This document shows positions 37,196 through 48,190 of a stretch of 64,000 bases of DNA, piece by piece. The notes below the pieces were generated by a model. That model was given only the letters and a program-made list of their open reading frames with translations. It searched no databases and was not told where the DNA came from. Source of the DNA: Pseudomonadota bacterium (GTDB lineage Bacteria > Pseudomonadota > Gammaproteobacteria > Acidiferrobacterales > UBA6901). Position numbers and translations under genes: made by a program. Location of the stretch: NCBI GenBank assembly GCA_021790335.1, contig JAJYEE010000009.1, forward strand, positions 17,876-81,875. The letters run 5' to 3'. The first letter of the stretch is position 1. The number at the start of each line of letters is the position of its first letter.

Positions 37196-38086
37196 CTAGC
37201 CTCCTCTGACCTGGGCCATCACCTCGGCAGCGAAGTCGCTGGCACCCTTCTCTATGCCCTCTCCGACTTCGTAACGGCTGAAACGCGCCACCCGGGCCGA
37301 TGCCTTCTTGAGAAGCTTTTCCACAGTGGTGTCCGGATCCTTGACGAAAGGCTGGCCGAGCAGCGTAATTTCACCCAGATACTTGTTCACGCGGCCGGCA
37401 ACCATCTTCTCCACGATATCGGCCGGTTTGCCGCTGTCGGCGGCCTGCGCGATGAATATTTCCTTCTCCTTCGCGACCACATCGGCGGGCACATCCTCCC
37501 TGGCGACATACGCCGGCCGGCTGGCAGCTACGTGCATGGCCAGATCGCGGCCGAGGGCTTCGTCGCCGCCAGAGAGATCCACGAGCACGCCGATCCGGCG
37601 CCCATGCACATAGGAAACGATATGCCCCTCACCGGACACGTACCGGACAAAACGCCGCACTGCGATGTTCTCGCCCAGCTTGGCAACGAGCCCTTCGCGC
37701 ACCTGCGACACCGTCCTGACACTCTCTCCTCCGCCGAGCGGAAGAGCGGCGAGCGCTTCAACCGTGGCCGGATTGCGATCCGCGACACAGGCGGCGACCG
37801 CTCCGGCAAACGCCATGAATTCTTCACCTTTGGCAACGAAATCGGTTTCCGAGTTCACTTCCACCATCGCGGCGAGCTTGCGGTCAGGACTCAGATACAC
37901 TGCAATCGCTCCTTCCGCCGCCGTACGGCCGGCTTTCTTTTCCACCTTGGCCCCGGCCTTGCGGCGCAACAGATCGATCGCGGCTTCCATGTCGCCGTTG
38001 GTCTCTGTCAGGGCGCTCTTGCACTCCATCATTCCGAGCCCGGTGCGCTCTCTCAATTCCTTAACCTGACTTGCGGTAATCGTCAT
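37196..38086 (-). CDS. tsf: Elongation factor Ts
   Basis: [43 protein letters not shown]. Confidence 0.98.
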   Translation of the reverse strand: MTITASQVKELRERTGLGMMECKSALTETNGDMEAAIDLLRRKAGAKVEKKAGRTAAEGAIAVYLSPDRKLAAMVEVNSETDFVAKGEEFMAFAGAVAACVADRNPATVEALAALPLGGGESVRTVSQVREGLVAKLGENIAVRRFVRYVSGEGHIVSYVHGRRIGVLVDLSGGDEALGRDLAMHVAASRPAYVAREDVPADVVAKEKEIFIAQAADSGKPADIVEKMVAGRVNKYLGEITLLGQPFVKDPDTTVEKLLKKASARVARFSRYEVGEGIEKGASDFAAEVMAQVRGG

Positions 38087-38125
38087 GGCTCATCCCCGAA
38101 AAATCAACACAGCCTGTTACGTTAA

Positions 38126-38150
38126 GAAAAAGGGGGCGAGGCCCCCTTTT
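38126..38150 (-). terminator. Rho-independent terminator/attenuator between rpsB and tsf
   Basis: Minus strand: aaaaGGGGGC ctc GCCCCCtttttt, hairpin plus T-tract. Confidence 0.85.
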
Positions 38151-38151
38151 A

Positions 38152-39087
38152 TCATTCGCCTTGACCGGCTTTCCCTCGCCCCCGACCCGCCGGGGTCTTG
38201 GGCCGGGGACGCACTGGCCGGCGTACCTCGGTGCGCGCAGGCGGCTCCACTTTAGCTTCGACTTCCGCAGGCTCGATCGGAACGTCCTGCTCCGCCCGCG
38301 GAGGGCTCGTCACCGCCGGCTTACGTCTGGCTGCCACCTTGATCTTTGTGGGCTCTTCGGCAACCTCTATAAACTCCTCGTCATCGGACGGCAGGGCAAC
38401 AGTCACGGTCTTGCGACCCTCGATGATCGCGTCTGCCGCCGCCCGTGCATACAGACGGATCGCGCGCAGCGCATCGTCATTGCCCGGAATGACATAGTCC
38501 ACACCATCCGGCTTGCAGTTCGAATCCACTATGGCGACCACGGGGATGTTCAGCTTATTGGCCTCAGATACCGCGATATATTCATGGCCGACATCGATCA
38601 CGAAGAGCGCATCGGGCAAACCGCCCATCTCCTTGATGCCCGCCAGGCTGCGGTTGAGCTTGTCACGCTCCCGTGTCAGCAGCAGCGTCTCCTTCTTGTT
38701 CAGCTTGTCGAATGTGCCATCCTGCTCCATCGCTTCCAGCGCCTTAAGCCGCTCGATGGATTTCTTCACCGTCTTGTAATTGGTCAGCATGCCGCCGGTC
38801 CAGCGATGGTCGACGAAGGGGCTGCCACACCGCGTCGCCTCTTCCCGGACGATATCTCCGGCCTGACGCTTGGTGCCGACGAACAGGATCGTTCCCTTGT
38901 TCGAGGTGAGTCTGGAGAGGTAGCCCATCGCCTCATTGAACATGGGCAGGGTCTTCTCGAGATTGATGATATGGACTTTATTGCGCTCACCGAAAATATA
39001 GGGGCGCATCTTGGGGTGCCAGAAACGGGTCTGGTGACCGAAATGAACCCCGGCCTCTAGCATTTGGCGCATCGTTACTTCACTCAT
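38152..39087 (-). CDS. rpsB: 30S ribosomal protein S2
   Basis: [46 protein letters not shown]. Confidence 0.98.
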   Translation of the reverse strand: MSEVTMRQMLEAGVHFGHQTRFWHPKMRPYIFGERNKVHIINLEKTLPMFNEAMGYLSRLTSNKGTILFVGTKRQAGDIVREEATRCGSPFVDHRWTGGMLTNYKTVKKSIERLKALEAMEQDGTFDKLNKKETLLLTRERDKLNRSLAGIKEMGGLPDALFVIDVGHEYIAVSEANKLNIPVVAIVDSNCKPDGVDYVIPGNDDALRAIRLYARAAADAIIEGRKTVTVALPSDDEEFIEVAEEPTKIKVAARRKPAVTSPPRAEQDVPIEPAEVEAKVEPPARTEVRRPVRPRPKTPAGRGRGKAGQGE

Positions 39088-39808
39088 TGAATTTCTCCGA
39101 TCGGGTTTTTCCGCCGTGATCCCAGAACACCCAACTCCCCAACGCAACGCGCTTGGGCAGCACCCGGATGGCCTTAGACGGACCACGTGTGTTTTGCCGG
39201 CCTTCGATACTTGGGAGCCGCGGCGCCCAGGCCGGATTTAATGCCTGAAAAACGTAGCTTTATACCACAAGCCGGGGGTAAGCGGCAATGCGCCCGATGC
39301 CCGGTACACCGCCCCGTCGCACGCCTACCGCCGGCCGGGGACTCATCGGACCGACGCCCCGAGACTTCCCCATCGCACGCCGGGCCTCGTCCAGCGATAC
39401 GGAAGATCTGCGGCCTGGAGGTTTTCCGGCCTCTGCCGAAAACACACCCCGGCCGGGCGCCCCTGCGCATTCCGGCAGCAATGCCAGACCGGTGCAGATT
39501 GCAATGTCGCAGTCGGCGATCGCGCGAAAGATCGGCTCAGGTCCACAGCGTGGCACCGGTTGCATCCGCCGGCATTCGCGTCTCGATCATCGGAGTGCAT
39601 GAAGAGAGCCGCAGACAACGAAAGCCATGCCGGTGTTGGCGCCCCGCTGCGAAAAGGATGCGCAAGCGTTGCGCGCGGCCGGCAAGAAACCTCTGCCCGC
39701 CCGCATGCGGTGTGCCGGGTGGGGAGAGCTTTCCGTTCGTACATGGTAGAGTGCAACTGTACCGAATCCGTTCCGGAACCACGCTCGAACTGCAAATATC
39801 TTACGATC

Positions 39809-40576
39809 ATGGCTGTTACGATAAAGACCCCAGAAGAAGTGGAGAAAATGCGCGTTGCAGGATTCCTGGCAGCCGACGTACTGCGCATGATCCGGCCACA
39901 TGTTCAACCGGGCATCACAACCGGCGAACTGGACCGCATCTGCCACGACTACATCGTCAATGTCCAGCAGGCCGTTCCCGCTCCGCTCAATTATCATGGG
40001 TTCCCGAAATCCATCTGCACTTCGGTCAACCATCAGGTCTGCCACGGGATACCCGGAGAGCGGGTTTTGAAAAAGGGCGATATCGTCAACATCGATATCA
40101 CGGTCATCAAAGACGGCTTTCATGGCGACACCAGCAAGATGTTTTTCGTCGGCGAGCCCTCGATTCAGGCCCGGCGCGTCACCCAGGTCAGCCATGACTG
40201 CATGTGCAAGGGAATCGAAATCGTCAGGGCAGGAGTTTTCCTCGGCGATATCGGCCACGTCATTCAGAGCCACGCGGAACAGAACCAGTGCTCGGTTGTA
40301 CGCGAGTACTGCGGGCACGGTATCGGCCGCCGGTTCCATGAGGATCCGCAGGTGCTGCACTACGGCAAGCCGGGAACCGGCATGGAGCTGGTACCGGGCA
40401 TGACCATAACTATTGAACCGATGATCAACGCCGGACGAAAAGAAGTGCGGCTGCTGCCGGACAACTGGACCGTCGTTACCCGCGACCACAGCCTGTCCGC
40501 GCAGTGGGAACACACCATCCTGGTCACCGAAACCGGCCATGAAGTGCTGACGGTCCTGCCGGGAGAAGATCTTTAG
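39809..40576 (+). CDS. map: Type I methionyl aminopeptidase
   Basis: TPEEVEKMRVAGFLAADVLRMI; GYHGFPKSICTSVN-like NYHGFPKSICTSVNHQVCHGIP; CGHGIGRRFHEDPQVLHYG. Confidence 0.97.
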   Translation: MAVTIKTPEEVEKMRVAGFLAADVLRMIRPHVQPGITTGELDRICHDYIVNVQQAVPAPLNYHGFPKSICTSVNHQVCHGIPGERVLKKGDIVNIDITVIKDGFHGDTSKMFFVGEPSIQARRVTQVSHDCMCKGIEIVRAGVFLGDIGHVIQSHAEQNQCSVVREYCGHGIGRRFHEDPQVLHYGKPGTGMELVPGMTITIEPMINAGRKEVRLLPDNWTVVTRDHSLSAQWEHTILVTETGHEVLTVLPGEDL

Positions 40577-40673
40577 CGCCCGGCTGCCTGCGGGCAGGCG
40601 GGCGTCATCCGCACAGCAGCGCGGATGAACAGAACCGTTATGCGGCCATCAGACGACCAATCAGGACCGTGCG

Positions 40674-43412
40674 ATGCCTCTACACAGGCAGGACATTTTC
40701 GACCCGCGGCGTTTTGACGCTGACCTCTCCAGGCTTTCCGAGGACCGACCGAGCGGCCCGCGCCCGACCGCCGAAGCGCTTCCGCTGTTTCGAAGCGCGC
40801 TGCGCACCGGGCGCGAGGCCCTGAAGCAGCAATATCTCGACGGCGCACCGGTCCAGGACATCCTCGGCATGCATGCCTGGCTCGTCGACCAGCTGCTGAG
40901 CCGCGCCTGGGGCCGACACCAGCACCTGGCGCACGCCTGCGGGCGCATTGCGCTGGCCGCGGTTGGCGGCTACGGGCGCGGCGAACTGTATCCGGCTTCG
41001 GACGTAGACCTGCTCATCCTTCTGGAGAAACGCGGACACGCCAGCGCGCGCGAATTTGCCCGCACGCTACTCAGCTTTCTCTGGGACATGGGTCTTGAGG
41101 TGGGACACAGCGTGCGCACACTCAAAGACTGTGTACGCGAGTCCAAGAAGGACATCACGGTCGCCACCAACATGATGGAAGCGCGATGCCTGGCCGGCGA
41201 TACGGAGCTATTCGACGAGATGCGCACGGTCACGGGACCTCCGCGGATCTGGCCAAGCAAGAAGTTCTTCGCGGCCAAGTGGCAGGAACAGATCGAGCGC
41301 CACCATCATTTCGACGACACTGCATACAATCTCGAGCCGAACATCAAGGAGGGTCCGGGCGGCCTGCGCGACATCCAGATGATTGCCTGGGTGACGCAAC
41401 GCCACTTCGGTACCGCAACACTGCATGATCTCGTGGCGCTCGAGTTTCTGAGCGAAAGCGAGTACCGCAGCCTCACCCGCGGACGGCAACTGTTGGCACA
41501 GCTGCGCTGTGGCATCCACTACCTGGCCGGACACCGCGAGGACCGTCTGCTGTTCGATTACCAGGCAGCGCTTGCGGTACGCATGGGCTACGTCGACCGA
41601 CCCGGCAGCCTGGCGGTCGAGCAGTTCATGAAGCGCTATTACCGCGTCGTCAAGGAGCTGGCGCTGCTCAACGAAATCCTGCTGCAGCACTTCCAGGAGG
41701 CCATACTCAGCCCCGGCAAGAAACCGGTGCGGGCAATCAACCGGCGCTTTCAGGCGCGCGACGATTTCCTGGAAGTGACCCGCAGGAACGTTTTCGAGAA
41801 ATCGCCGTATGCGATCCTGGAGATGTTTCTCGTAATGGAGCAGCGCCCCGAACTCAAGGGCGTGCGCGCCCAGACCATACGTCTTCTGCGCGAGAACCTG
41901 CACCGCGTGAACAATCACTTCCGCCAGGACATCGCCTGTCGCAGCCTGTTCATGGCGATCCTGCGCGAGGCCCAGGGAATCACCCATGCCCTGCGGCGCA
42001 TGAACGCCTATGGCGTACTCGCGGCCTACATACCGGCATTCGGACGCATCGTCGGACAGATGCAGCACGATCTGTTTCATGTGTATACCGTCGACGAGCA
42101 CACGCTGTTCGTGGTGCGCAACCTCCGACGCTTCACCGTGCCGCAATTCCGGAGCGAATTTCCGCTCGCCAGCCACCTGATCCAGCACCTGGTGAAGCCG
42201 GAGCGCCTGTACCTGGCGGGCATGTTTCATGACATCGCCAAAGGCCGCGGCGGCGACCACTCCACGCTCGGGGAAAAAGAGGCACGCATTTTCTGTGAAA
42301 GACACGGGCTGAGCGAATACGACACGCGCTTCGTAAGCTGGCTGGTGCGCAACCACCTGGTGATGTCCTGGACCGCGCAACGCCAGGACATCACGGACCC
42401 CGGGGTGGTACTCGAGTTCGCCCAAAGAGTCGGCGACCAGGAACATCTCGACAACCTCTATCTTTTGACCGTGGCCGACATGCGTGGAACGAGTCCCGCA
42501 GTGTGGAACGTATGGAAGGACCGCCTCTTGTCGCAACTTCATACGGCAACCGCACGCGTGCTGCGCCGTGGTTTCGCCAGACCGATCGATCTTGAGGAGC
42601 GGATCAACGATCTCAAGCAGGAGGCCTTGCGCATCCTGGCAGACAAAGGCGTGGATCTTGATCTCGTGCGTCGCCACTGGGCACGCATGGAAAGCGACTA
42701 CTTTCTGCGGCACGACGCCGATGCACTGGCATGGCATGCCGAAAAAATGAGCGCCGCCGCAGTCGCCGACCTGCCGCTCGTTGCGGCCCGGTTCCATCCG
42801 AGCGCCGGTGGGACGGAATTCCTGGTATTCACCCCCGACCGTGACGACCTGTTTGCGGTGATCACCGGCGGCTTCGACCGCCTCAATCTGTCCATCGTGG
42901 ATGCACGCATCCACACCACCGGCTTCGGCTTTGCGCTCGATACCTTCGTCGCCCTGGATCACGCGGGCAATCCGGTCACCGAGACCGCACACCTAGCGGA
43001 GCTTGAGGCGGCTCTGCGCACGCAGTTGCTGAAGCCGAGGCCCGGCCGCGACCTGAAGAACGCACGCCTGCCGCGCGTGCTGCGTCACTTTCCGATCACC
43101 ACCAAAGTGAGCTTCGCCACTGCCCCCAATGGCCAGCAGACGATGATGGAGGTCGTTGCGCAAGACCGTCCAGGACTGCTCTACCAGGTTGCGCTTGCGC
43201 TGCAGCAATGCCGCGCGCGTTTGATAACGGCCAAGGTGGCCACCTACGGAGAACGCGCCGAGGACATCTTCTACATCGTCGACCGCGACGGCCAGGCCAT
43301 TACCGACAGCAAGCGCCGGGACTGCCTCGATACCGGCATCCGGGAACGTTTGGACCCGCAGAGCCTGCAACCCGGAGACAATGCCCGCGGCGGCGAAGTC
43401 ATCGAGATCTGA
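40674..43412 (+). CDS. glnD: [Protein-PII] uridylyltransferase GlnD
   Basis: 912 aa; AAVGGYGRGELYPASDVDLLIL; HD motif GMFHDIAKGRGGDHS; C-terminal ACT domains. Confidence 0.97.
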   Translation: MPLHRQDIFDPRRFDADLSRLSEDRPSGPRPTAEALPLFRSALRTGREALKQQYLDGAPVQDILGMHAWLVDQLLSRAWGRHQHLAHACGRIALAAVGGYGRGELYPASDVDLLILLEKRGHASAREFARTLLSFLWDMGLEVGHSVRTLKDCVRESKKDITVATNMMEARCLAGDTELFDEMRTVTGPPRIWPSKKFFAAKWQEQIERHHHFDDTAYNLEPNIKEGPGGLRDIQMIAWVTQRHFGTATLHDLVALEFLSESEYRSLTRGRQLLAQLRCGIHYLAGHREDRLLFDYQAALAVRMGYVDRPGSLAVEQFMKRYYRVVKELALLNEILLQHFQEAILSPGKKPVRAINRRFQARDDFLEVTRRNVFEKSPYAILEMFLVMEQRPELKGVRAQTIRLLRENLHRVNNHFRQDIACRSLFMAILREAQGITHALRRMNAYGVLAAYIPAFGRIVGQMQHDLFHVYTVDEHTLFVVRNLRRFTVPQFRSEFPLASHLIQHLVKPERLYLAGMFHDIAKGRGGDHSTLGEKEARIFCERHGLSEYDTRFVSWLVRNHLVMSWTAQRQDITDPGVVLEFAQRVGDQEHLDNLYLLTVADMRGTSPAVWNVWKDRLLSQLHTATARVLRRGFARPIDLEERINDLKQEALRILADKGVDLDLVRRHWARMESDYFLRHDADALAWHAEKMSAAAVADLPLVAARFHPSAGGTEFLVFTPDRDDLFAVITGGFDRLNLSIVDARIHTTGFGFALDTFVALDHAGNPVTETAHLAELEAALRTQLLKPRPGRDLKNARLPRVLRHFPITTKVSFATAPNGQQTMMEVVAQDRPGLLYQVALALQQCRARLITAKVATYGERAEDIFYIVDRDGQAITDSKRRDCLDTGIRERLDPQSLQPGDNARGGEVIEI

Positions 43413-43436
43413 CCCGCGGCGCGGACGATGCGGCCA

Positions 43437-44807
43437 TCAGCCGTTCAGGACACTGTGGCTGCGGGAATAGCCAAAATAGATGATCATGCCGATCGCGAGC
43501 CAGATCACGAAGCGCAACCAGGTGATGAGGGGCAGGCTCGCCATGAGGTAAAGACAGAACGCGATCCCGAGCAGCGGAATCACCGGGCTCCACGGAGTCC
43601 TGAACGGACGCTTGAGATCCGGCTTGGTACGGCGCAGGACGATGACCCCGCAGCATACCAGCACGAAGGCCGACAGCGTTCCGATGTTGACGAGCTCCGC
43701 CACGTCCCCGATCGGCGTGAAACCGGCGATTGACGCGATCAGCAGGCCGCTCACCACGATCACCCGCAGCGGCGTGCGGGTGCGGGCATTGATCGCCGAA
43801 AACACCGGCGGCAGCAGGCCGTCGCGCGACATGGACAGGAATATGCGCGTCAGCCCGTAGTACAGCACGAGCATCACCGTGGTGAGCCCGGCGATCGCAC
43901 CGGCGGCGACCACCGCCGACGCCCAGCGGTATCCGAGGCGCAGCATGGATTCAGCCACCGGCGAGGGTACATTGAGCGTGCCATAGGGAACGATCCCCGT
44001 GAGCAGCCCGGCCACCGCCATGTAGATCACCGTGCACACGGCCAGAGAAACCAGAATGCCAATCGGCAGGTCGCGCGGCGGATTGACCGCTTCTTCTGCC
44101 GCGGTCGAAACGGCATCGAAGCCGATGTAGGCGAAAAATATCAGCGCCGCGCCACCCATCACGCCTTTCCACCCAAATGGCATGAACGGATGCCAATTCG
44201 CCGGCTGGACATTAAACACCGCCACAGCCACGAAAGTCGCGATCGCGACGACTTTCACCAGAACCATGACAGCGTTGAAGCGCGCGCTTTGGCGCACTCC
44301 GACTGCGAGTAGCGCACTCAGGACCAGCACGATGAGCGCAGCCGGCAGATTGATGATCCCGCCATCAGCCGGGGCGGTCAGCAGCACCGCCGGCATATGC
44401 AGCCCGACTGCCGTCAACGCGTTATTGAAGTAGCCTGACCAGCCAATCGCAACCACCGCAACGGCCACGCCGTACTCGAGAATCAGATCCCAGCCGATGA
44501 TCCAGGCAACCAGTTCGCCCAGCCCGGCGTAGGCGTAGCCATAGGCACTACCGCAGCCGCCTATGCTGGATGCGAGCTCAGCGTAGGCCAGCGCCGAGAA
44601 TGCGCAAGCAAAGCCCGAGACCACGAAGGAAAGCACAATGGCCGGACCCGCCTTGGTCGCCGCTGCAATGCCCGTAAGCACGAATATACCGGCGCCGATG
44701 ATGGCCCCTATGCCCAGCAGGGTCAGGTCGAAAGCGGTCAGACAGCGCCGCAATCCGGTGTCGCAATACATGTCGGCATTGATCGGTTTGGTCCGAAGCA
44801 GGCTCAT
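43437..44807 (-). CDS. APC-family amino acid permease
   Basis: FDLTLLGIGAIIGAGIFVLTGIAAATKAGPAIVLSFVVSGFACAFSALAYAELAS; 456 aa multi-TM. Confidence 0.92.
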   Translation of the reverse strand: MSLLRTKPINADMYCDTGLRRCLTAFDLTLLGIGAIIGAGIFVLTGIAAATKAGPAIVLSFVVSGFACAFSALAYAELASSIGGCGSAYGYAYAGLGELVAWIIGWDLILEYGVAVAVVAIGWSGYFNNALTAVGLHMPAVLLTAPADGGIINLPAALIVLVLSALLAVGVRQSARFNAVMVLVKVVAIATFVAVAVFNVQPANWHPFMPFGWKGVMGGAALIFFAYIGFDAVSTAAEEAVNPPRDLPIGILVSLAVCTVIYMAVAGLLTGIVPYGTLNVPSPVAESMLRLGYRWASAVVAAGAIAGLTTVMLVLYYGLTRIFLSMSRDGLLPPVFSAINARTRTPLRVIVVSGLLIASIAGFTPIGDVAELVNIGTLSAFVLVCCGVIVLRRTKPDLKRPFRTPWSPVIPLLGIAFCLYLMASLPLITWLRFVIWLAIGMIIYFGYSRSHSVLNG

Positions 44808-44888
44808 TTCCCCTCTCTCCCGTTATTCTGATAAACCGCAGTTTTCGCTCTTTCTGAAATCGACCGATTGCATGGTGCCGGCAGCCAT

Positions 44889-46226
44889 TCAGCCGCGGTC
44901 TCCAGGCGCCGGGATGCGCAGCCTCAGGCCGATGCGGATAGTGCTGCCCCTGAGACCATTGACGTCACGCAACGCGGTCACGGACACGTCATGGCGCTGC
45001 GCGATGGCCGTGAGGGTGTCTCCGGGACGCACGACGTATTGGTCGAAGACCGGCTTCGCAGCCTGTGCGGTCTTTATCGGAACACCGCGCCTTGCCAGAA
45101 GCCAGGGCTCGGCCCGCTCCAGCCCGTCGAATATCGCCCTGGCGGTGCGTTCCTGGAATCGTTTGCTGCGCAGTTTGCGCTCGTCCGCGGGATTGGAAAT
45201 GAAACCGGTTTCGATAAGAACCGACGGAACGGGCGATTCTAACACCACGAATCCGGCCTGCTCGACCTTGCTCGAATGCAGCGGCGCTACCCTACGCAGA
45301 TAGGGAAGCATGTCATCGCCAAGCCGCACGCTGTCGGCGATGGTCGCCGATTTGGTCAGGTCCCCCAGAACCTGGCCAACACCGCTTTCCACGCTGTTCA
45401 GATTCACTCCTCCGATCCAGTCGGATTCGTTTTCATCGCTCGCTAGCGCTCTGGCAAGGGCGCTGGTGGCGCCCTTCTCGGACAGGGCATAAACCGAAGC
45501 TCCTTGGGCATCGACGATGCGGCCCGGCATGGAATCCGCGTGGATCGAAATGAACACGTCCGCCCCCTTGGCCATGCGCCTGCGCGTCACCAGCGGAACA
45601 TAATAGTCGCCGGTACGCGTCATGATCGCCTTCATTCCCGGCTGTGCGGCCACAAGCCGGTCCAGATCACGCGCGATCGCGAGCACCACCGTCTTCTCTT
45701 GCGTGCCGTAGAGATGGCCGGTCGCTCCCGGATCATCGCCGCCGTGTCCAGGGTCAATGACTACCACAAATTCCCGCGACGGCGGCGCCGCTGCCTGCGC
45801 CCTGAGCCGGGCACGTTCCTGCGCCGCCTTTGCGGCGTCATAAAGGTCCACGACCAGGCGATGGCCGTACGGGCCGGCCGGCTTCAGCAGGAAACTGCGG
45901 GGCTGGGCGTCGATCTTGAGATCAACGACGATGCGCACCGTGTGGTTCGCGCGCGGGCCGCTGCGCATATCCGAAACGATCGCGCTTCCACTTCCGAGCT
46001 GCGGCAGGGGCCTGCCGAGGCGTGCGTTGTGGAGATCGATCACCACACGGTAGGGATCCTTGAGCATGAACAGCCGGTAATTGAGCGATCCGCTCAGGTC
46101 GAAGACCAGACGGGTGTAATCCGGCGCGGGCCACATCCGGACATTTTCAATGGATACCAGACGGGCCCAGCAGGACACAGGGAAAGTCAGGAGAATCAAA
46201 AGGAAGAAAACGCGTGCCGGTCTCAT
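44889..46226 (-). CDS. N-acetylmuramoyl-L-alanine amidase (AMIN + Amidase_3 + LysM), AmiC-like
   Basis: VVIDPGHGGDDPGATGHLYGTQEKTVVLAIA; C-terminal LysM YVVRPGDTLTAIAQRHDVSVTALRDVNGL. Confidence 0.93.
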   Translation of the reverse strand: MRPARVFFLLILLTFPVSCWARLVSIENVRMWPAPDYTRLVFDLSGSLNYRLFMLKDPYRVVIDLHNARLGRPLPQLGSGSAIVSDMRSGPRANHTVRIVVDLKIDAQPRSFLLKPAGPYGHRLVVDLYDAAKAAQERARLRAQAAAPPSREFVVVIDPGHGGDDPGATGHLYGTQEKTVVLAIARDLDRLVAAQPGMKAIMTRTGDYYVPLVTRRRMAKGADVFISIHADSMPGRIVDAQGASVYALSEKGATSALARALASDENESDWIGGVNLNSVESGVGQVLGDLTKSATIADSVRLGDDMLPYLRRVAPLHSSKVEQAGFVVLESPVPSVLIETGFISNPADERKLRSKRFQERTARAIFDGLERAEPWLLARRGVPIKTAQAAKPVFDQYVVRPGDTLTAIAQRHDVSVTALRDVNGLRGSTIRIGLRLRIPAPGDRG

Positions 46227-46678
46227 TCCAGACCGCTCAGAAGTACTGCCCCGTCGTCGCTGTTGGAAACCAGTCGCACGCTGCGCGCATGATCAACCCT
46301 GCCTATAAAAACGTCAACATCCGGACGCGGCAGGATGCCGACGCCACGCTCCGGCCACTCCACGATACATACTCCCTGTCCTTGAAAATAATCACGGATT
46401 CCAAGAAATTCCAGTTCCTCGGGATCTTCCATTCGATAGAGGTCGAAATGATACATTCGGAAATCCCCGAAATCGTAAGGCTCGACCAGGGTATAGGTGG
46501 GGCTTTTCACCGATCCCGCGTAACCCAGGCCACGCAGAACGCCACGGACCATCGTGGTCTTGCCGGCGCCGAGTTCCCCGTGCAGAAATATCGCCTGTCC
46601 GGCCCGCAGCCGCGGGGCAAGCGCCGCACCCAGCGATTCCATGCCCTGCTCATCCGGCACGAGGAGGACCACGCTCAC
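46223..46678 (-). CDS. tsaE: tRNA threonylcarbamoyladenosine biosynthesis ATPase TsaE
   Basis: IFLHGELGAGKTTMVRGVLRGLGYAGSVKSPTYTLVEPY; GTG start overlaps nnr stop. Confidence 0.95.
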   Translation of the reverse strand: MSVVLLVPDEQGMESLGAALAPRLRAGQAIFLHGELGAGKTTMVRGVLRGLGYAGSVKSPTYTLVEPYDFGDFRMYHFDLYRMEDPEELEFLGIRDYFQGQGVCIVEWPERGVGILPRPDVDVFIGRVDHARSVRLVSNSDDGAVLLSGLE

Positions 46679-48171
46679 GGCTCCACCAGCGCGTTGACCA
46701 GCGAACGGACCCGAGGTAACAGATCCTGCGCCAGCAGGCCACGCTCGCCGCCGAGCGCACTGGCTTCGTCGGCAGCAGCGGCATGACACCAGATCCCCAT
46801 GCGCGCGGCATCCAGCGCAGCCACCCCCTGCGCCATCAGCCCGGCAATGATGCCGGTCAGCACGTCACCCATTCCGCCGCTCGCCATCCCCGGGTTGCCG
46901 CGATCACACAGCCAGACGGGATCGTCCCCACCACCCGCCACCAGGCTGCCCGAGCCCTTGAGCGCGCACACTCCACCAAAGCGGCTGACGATCCCGCGTA
47001 CTGCCGTGAACCGATCATTCTGCACATCGTCGGTGCTACAGCCCAGCAGCCGCCCGCCCTCGCCCGGGTGCGGCGTCAGGATCCAGTTGTCACGCATCGC
47101 CGGGGCGGCGGCAAGCAGATTCAGCGCATCGGCATCGACCACCAGATGCTGGTGGCTTTCGCGCACCACTTGCCATAATTCCCGCGCCCAGGCGTCCTGG
47201 CCGAGGCCCGGACCGACCGCGATCACGTCTGCCCGCGCCAGCAGGGCACGCAAGCGGTCACCTGCATCGATGCCGTGCACGATAAGTTCAGGCCGCGCCT
47301 GATTGAGACAGGCCGCATGCGCGGGGTGCGTAGCGACGGTAACCAGTCCGGCCCCAGCGCGGTATGCTGCCGCACCGGCGAGGTGCACCGCACCTCCCAT
47401 GCCCGGTCCTCCGCCAACCACCAGTACTCTGCCGGCATCGCCCTTGTGTGCGTGGCGCGCACGCGGGCGCAGCAGACACCGCAGGCTGTCCGCCGAAATG
47501 CGCCGTGCCAGCGGTGCTACCGCCGCCATGCTCTGCGCAGACACCCCGAGGTTGTCGAGAAGAATGTCTCCGCAGTATTCGCGCCCGTAGCCGGTAAACA
47601 TCCCGGCTTTCAGGCAGATCAGCCCGAGGGTCGCCGCCGCGCGCACCGCACCGCCAAGAACGCGCCCGCTGTCGGCATGCAGGCCGGAGGGCAGATCGAC
47701 CGACAGCACCGGCAACCCGCAGCCGTTGATGGCCTCGACCGCCGCCCGCCACTCACCCTGAAGCGTACGCTCCAGACCCGTGCCGAACAGCGCATCGACC
47801 ACCACGTCGGCGCGTGCCAGGTCAGCGGCACACAGTGGCTGTACCGACACGCCGCAGGCGAGCAACCGCTCGCGGGCACCCGCGGCGTCGCCCGCCAAGC
47901 TGCCTGGTTTTGCCGGGTACATGACCTGAATCGCAATGCCCGCGGCCTGTGCCAGACGTGCGACCACATAACCGTCACCACCGTTGTTGCCAGGCCCGCA
48001 GACCACGGCGACGCGCCGCGCCCGCGGCCAACGCCGGCGCAACAGATCGAACACCGCCACACCGGCGCGCTCCATAAGCGGCTCGGCGGCCGGGCGGCGA
48101 TCGAGCATGGCACGCCGGTCGATTTCGCGCGCCTGTGCGGCGCTGTACAGCGCTTCGGGCAGATCCTCCAT
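46675..48171 (-). CDS. nnr: Bifunctional NAD(P)H-hydrate epimerase / ADP-dependent dehydratase
   Basis: VAVVCGPGNNGGDGYVVARLAQ; GNPGMASGGMGDVLTGIIAGLMAQG. Confidence 0.95.
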   Translation of the reverse strand: MEDLPEALYSAAQAREIDRRAMLDRRPAAEPLMERAGVAVFDLLRRRWPRARRVAVVCGPGNNGGDGYVVARLAQAAGIAIQVMYPAKPGSLAGDAAGARERLLACGVSVQPLCAADLARADVVVDALFGTGLERTLQGEWRAAVEAINGCGLPVLSVDLPSGLHADSGRVLGGAVRAAATLGLICLKAGMFTGYGREYCGDILLDNLGVSAQSMAAVAPLARRISADSLRCLLRPRARHAHKGDAGRVLVVGGGPGMGGAVHLAGAAAYRAGAGLVTVATHPAHAACLNQARPELIVHGIDAGDRLRALLARADVIAVGPGLGQDAWARELWQVVRESHQHLVVDADALNLLAAAPAMRDNWILTPHPGEGGRLLGCSTDDVQNDRFTAVRGIVSRFGGVCALKGSGSLVAGGGDDPVWLCDRGNPGMASGGMGDVLTGIIAGLMAQGVAALDAARMGIWCHAAAADEASALGGERGLLAQDLLPRVRSLVNALVEP

Positions 48172-48190
48172 AGCGGTATGATAGAGATTA

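Noticed and set aside
41208-42992. 594-aa minus-strand ORF
   Set aside because: Antisense to glnD, no recognisable domain
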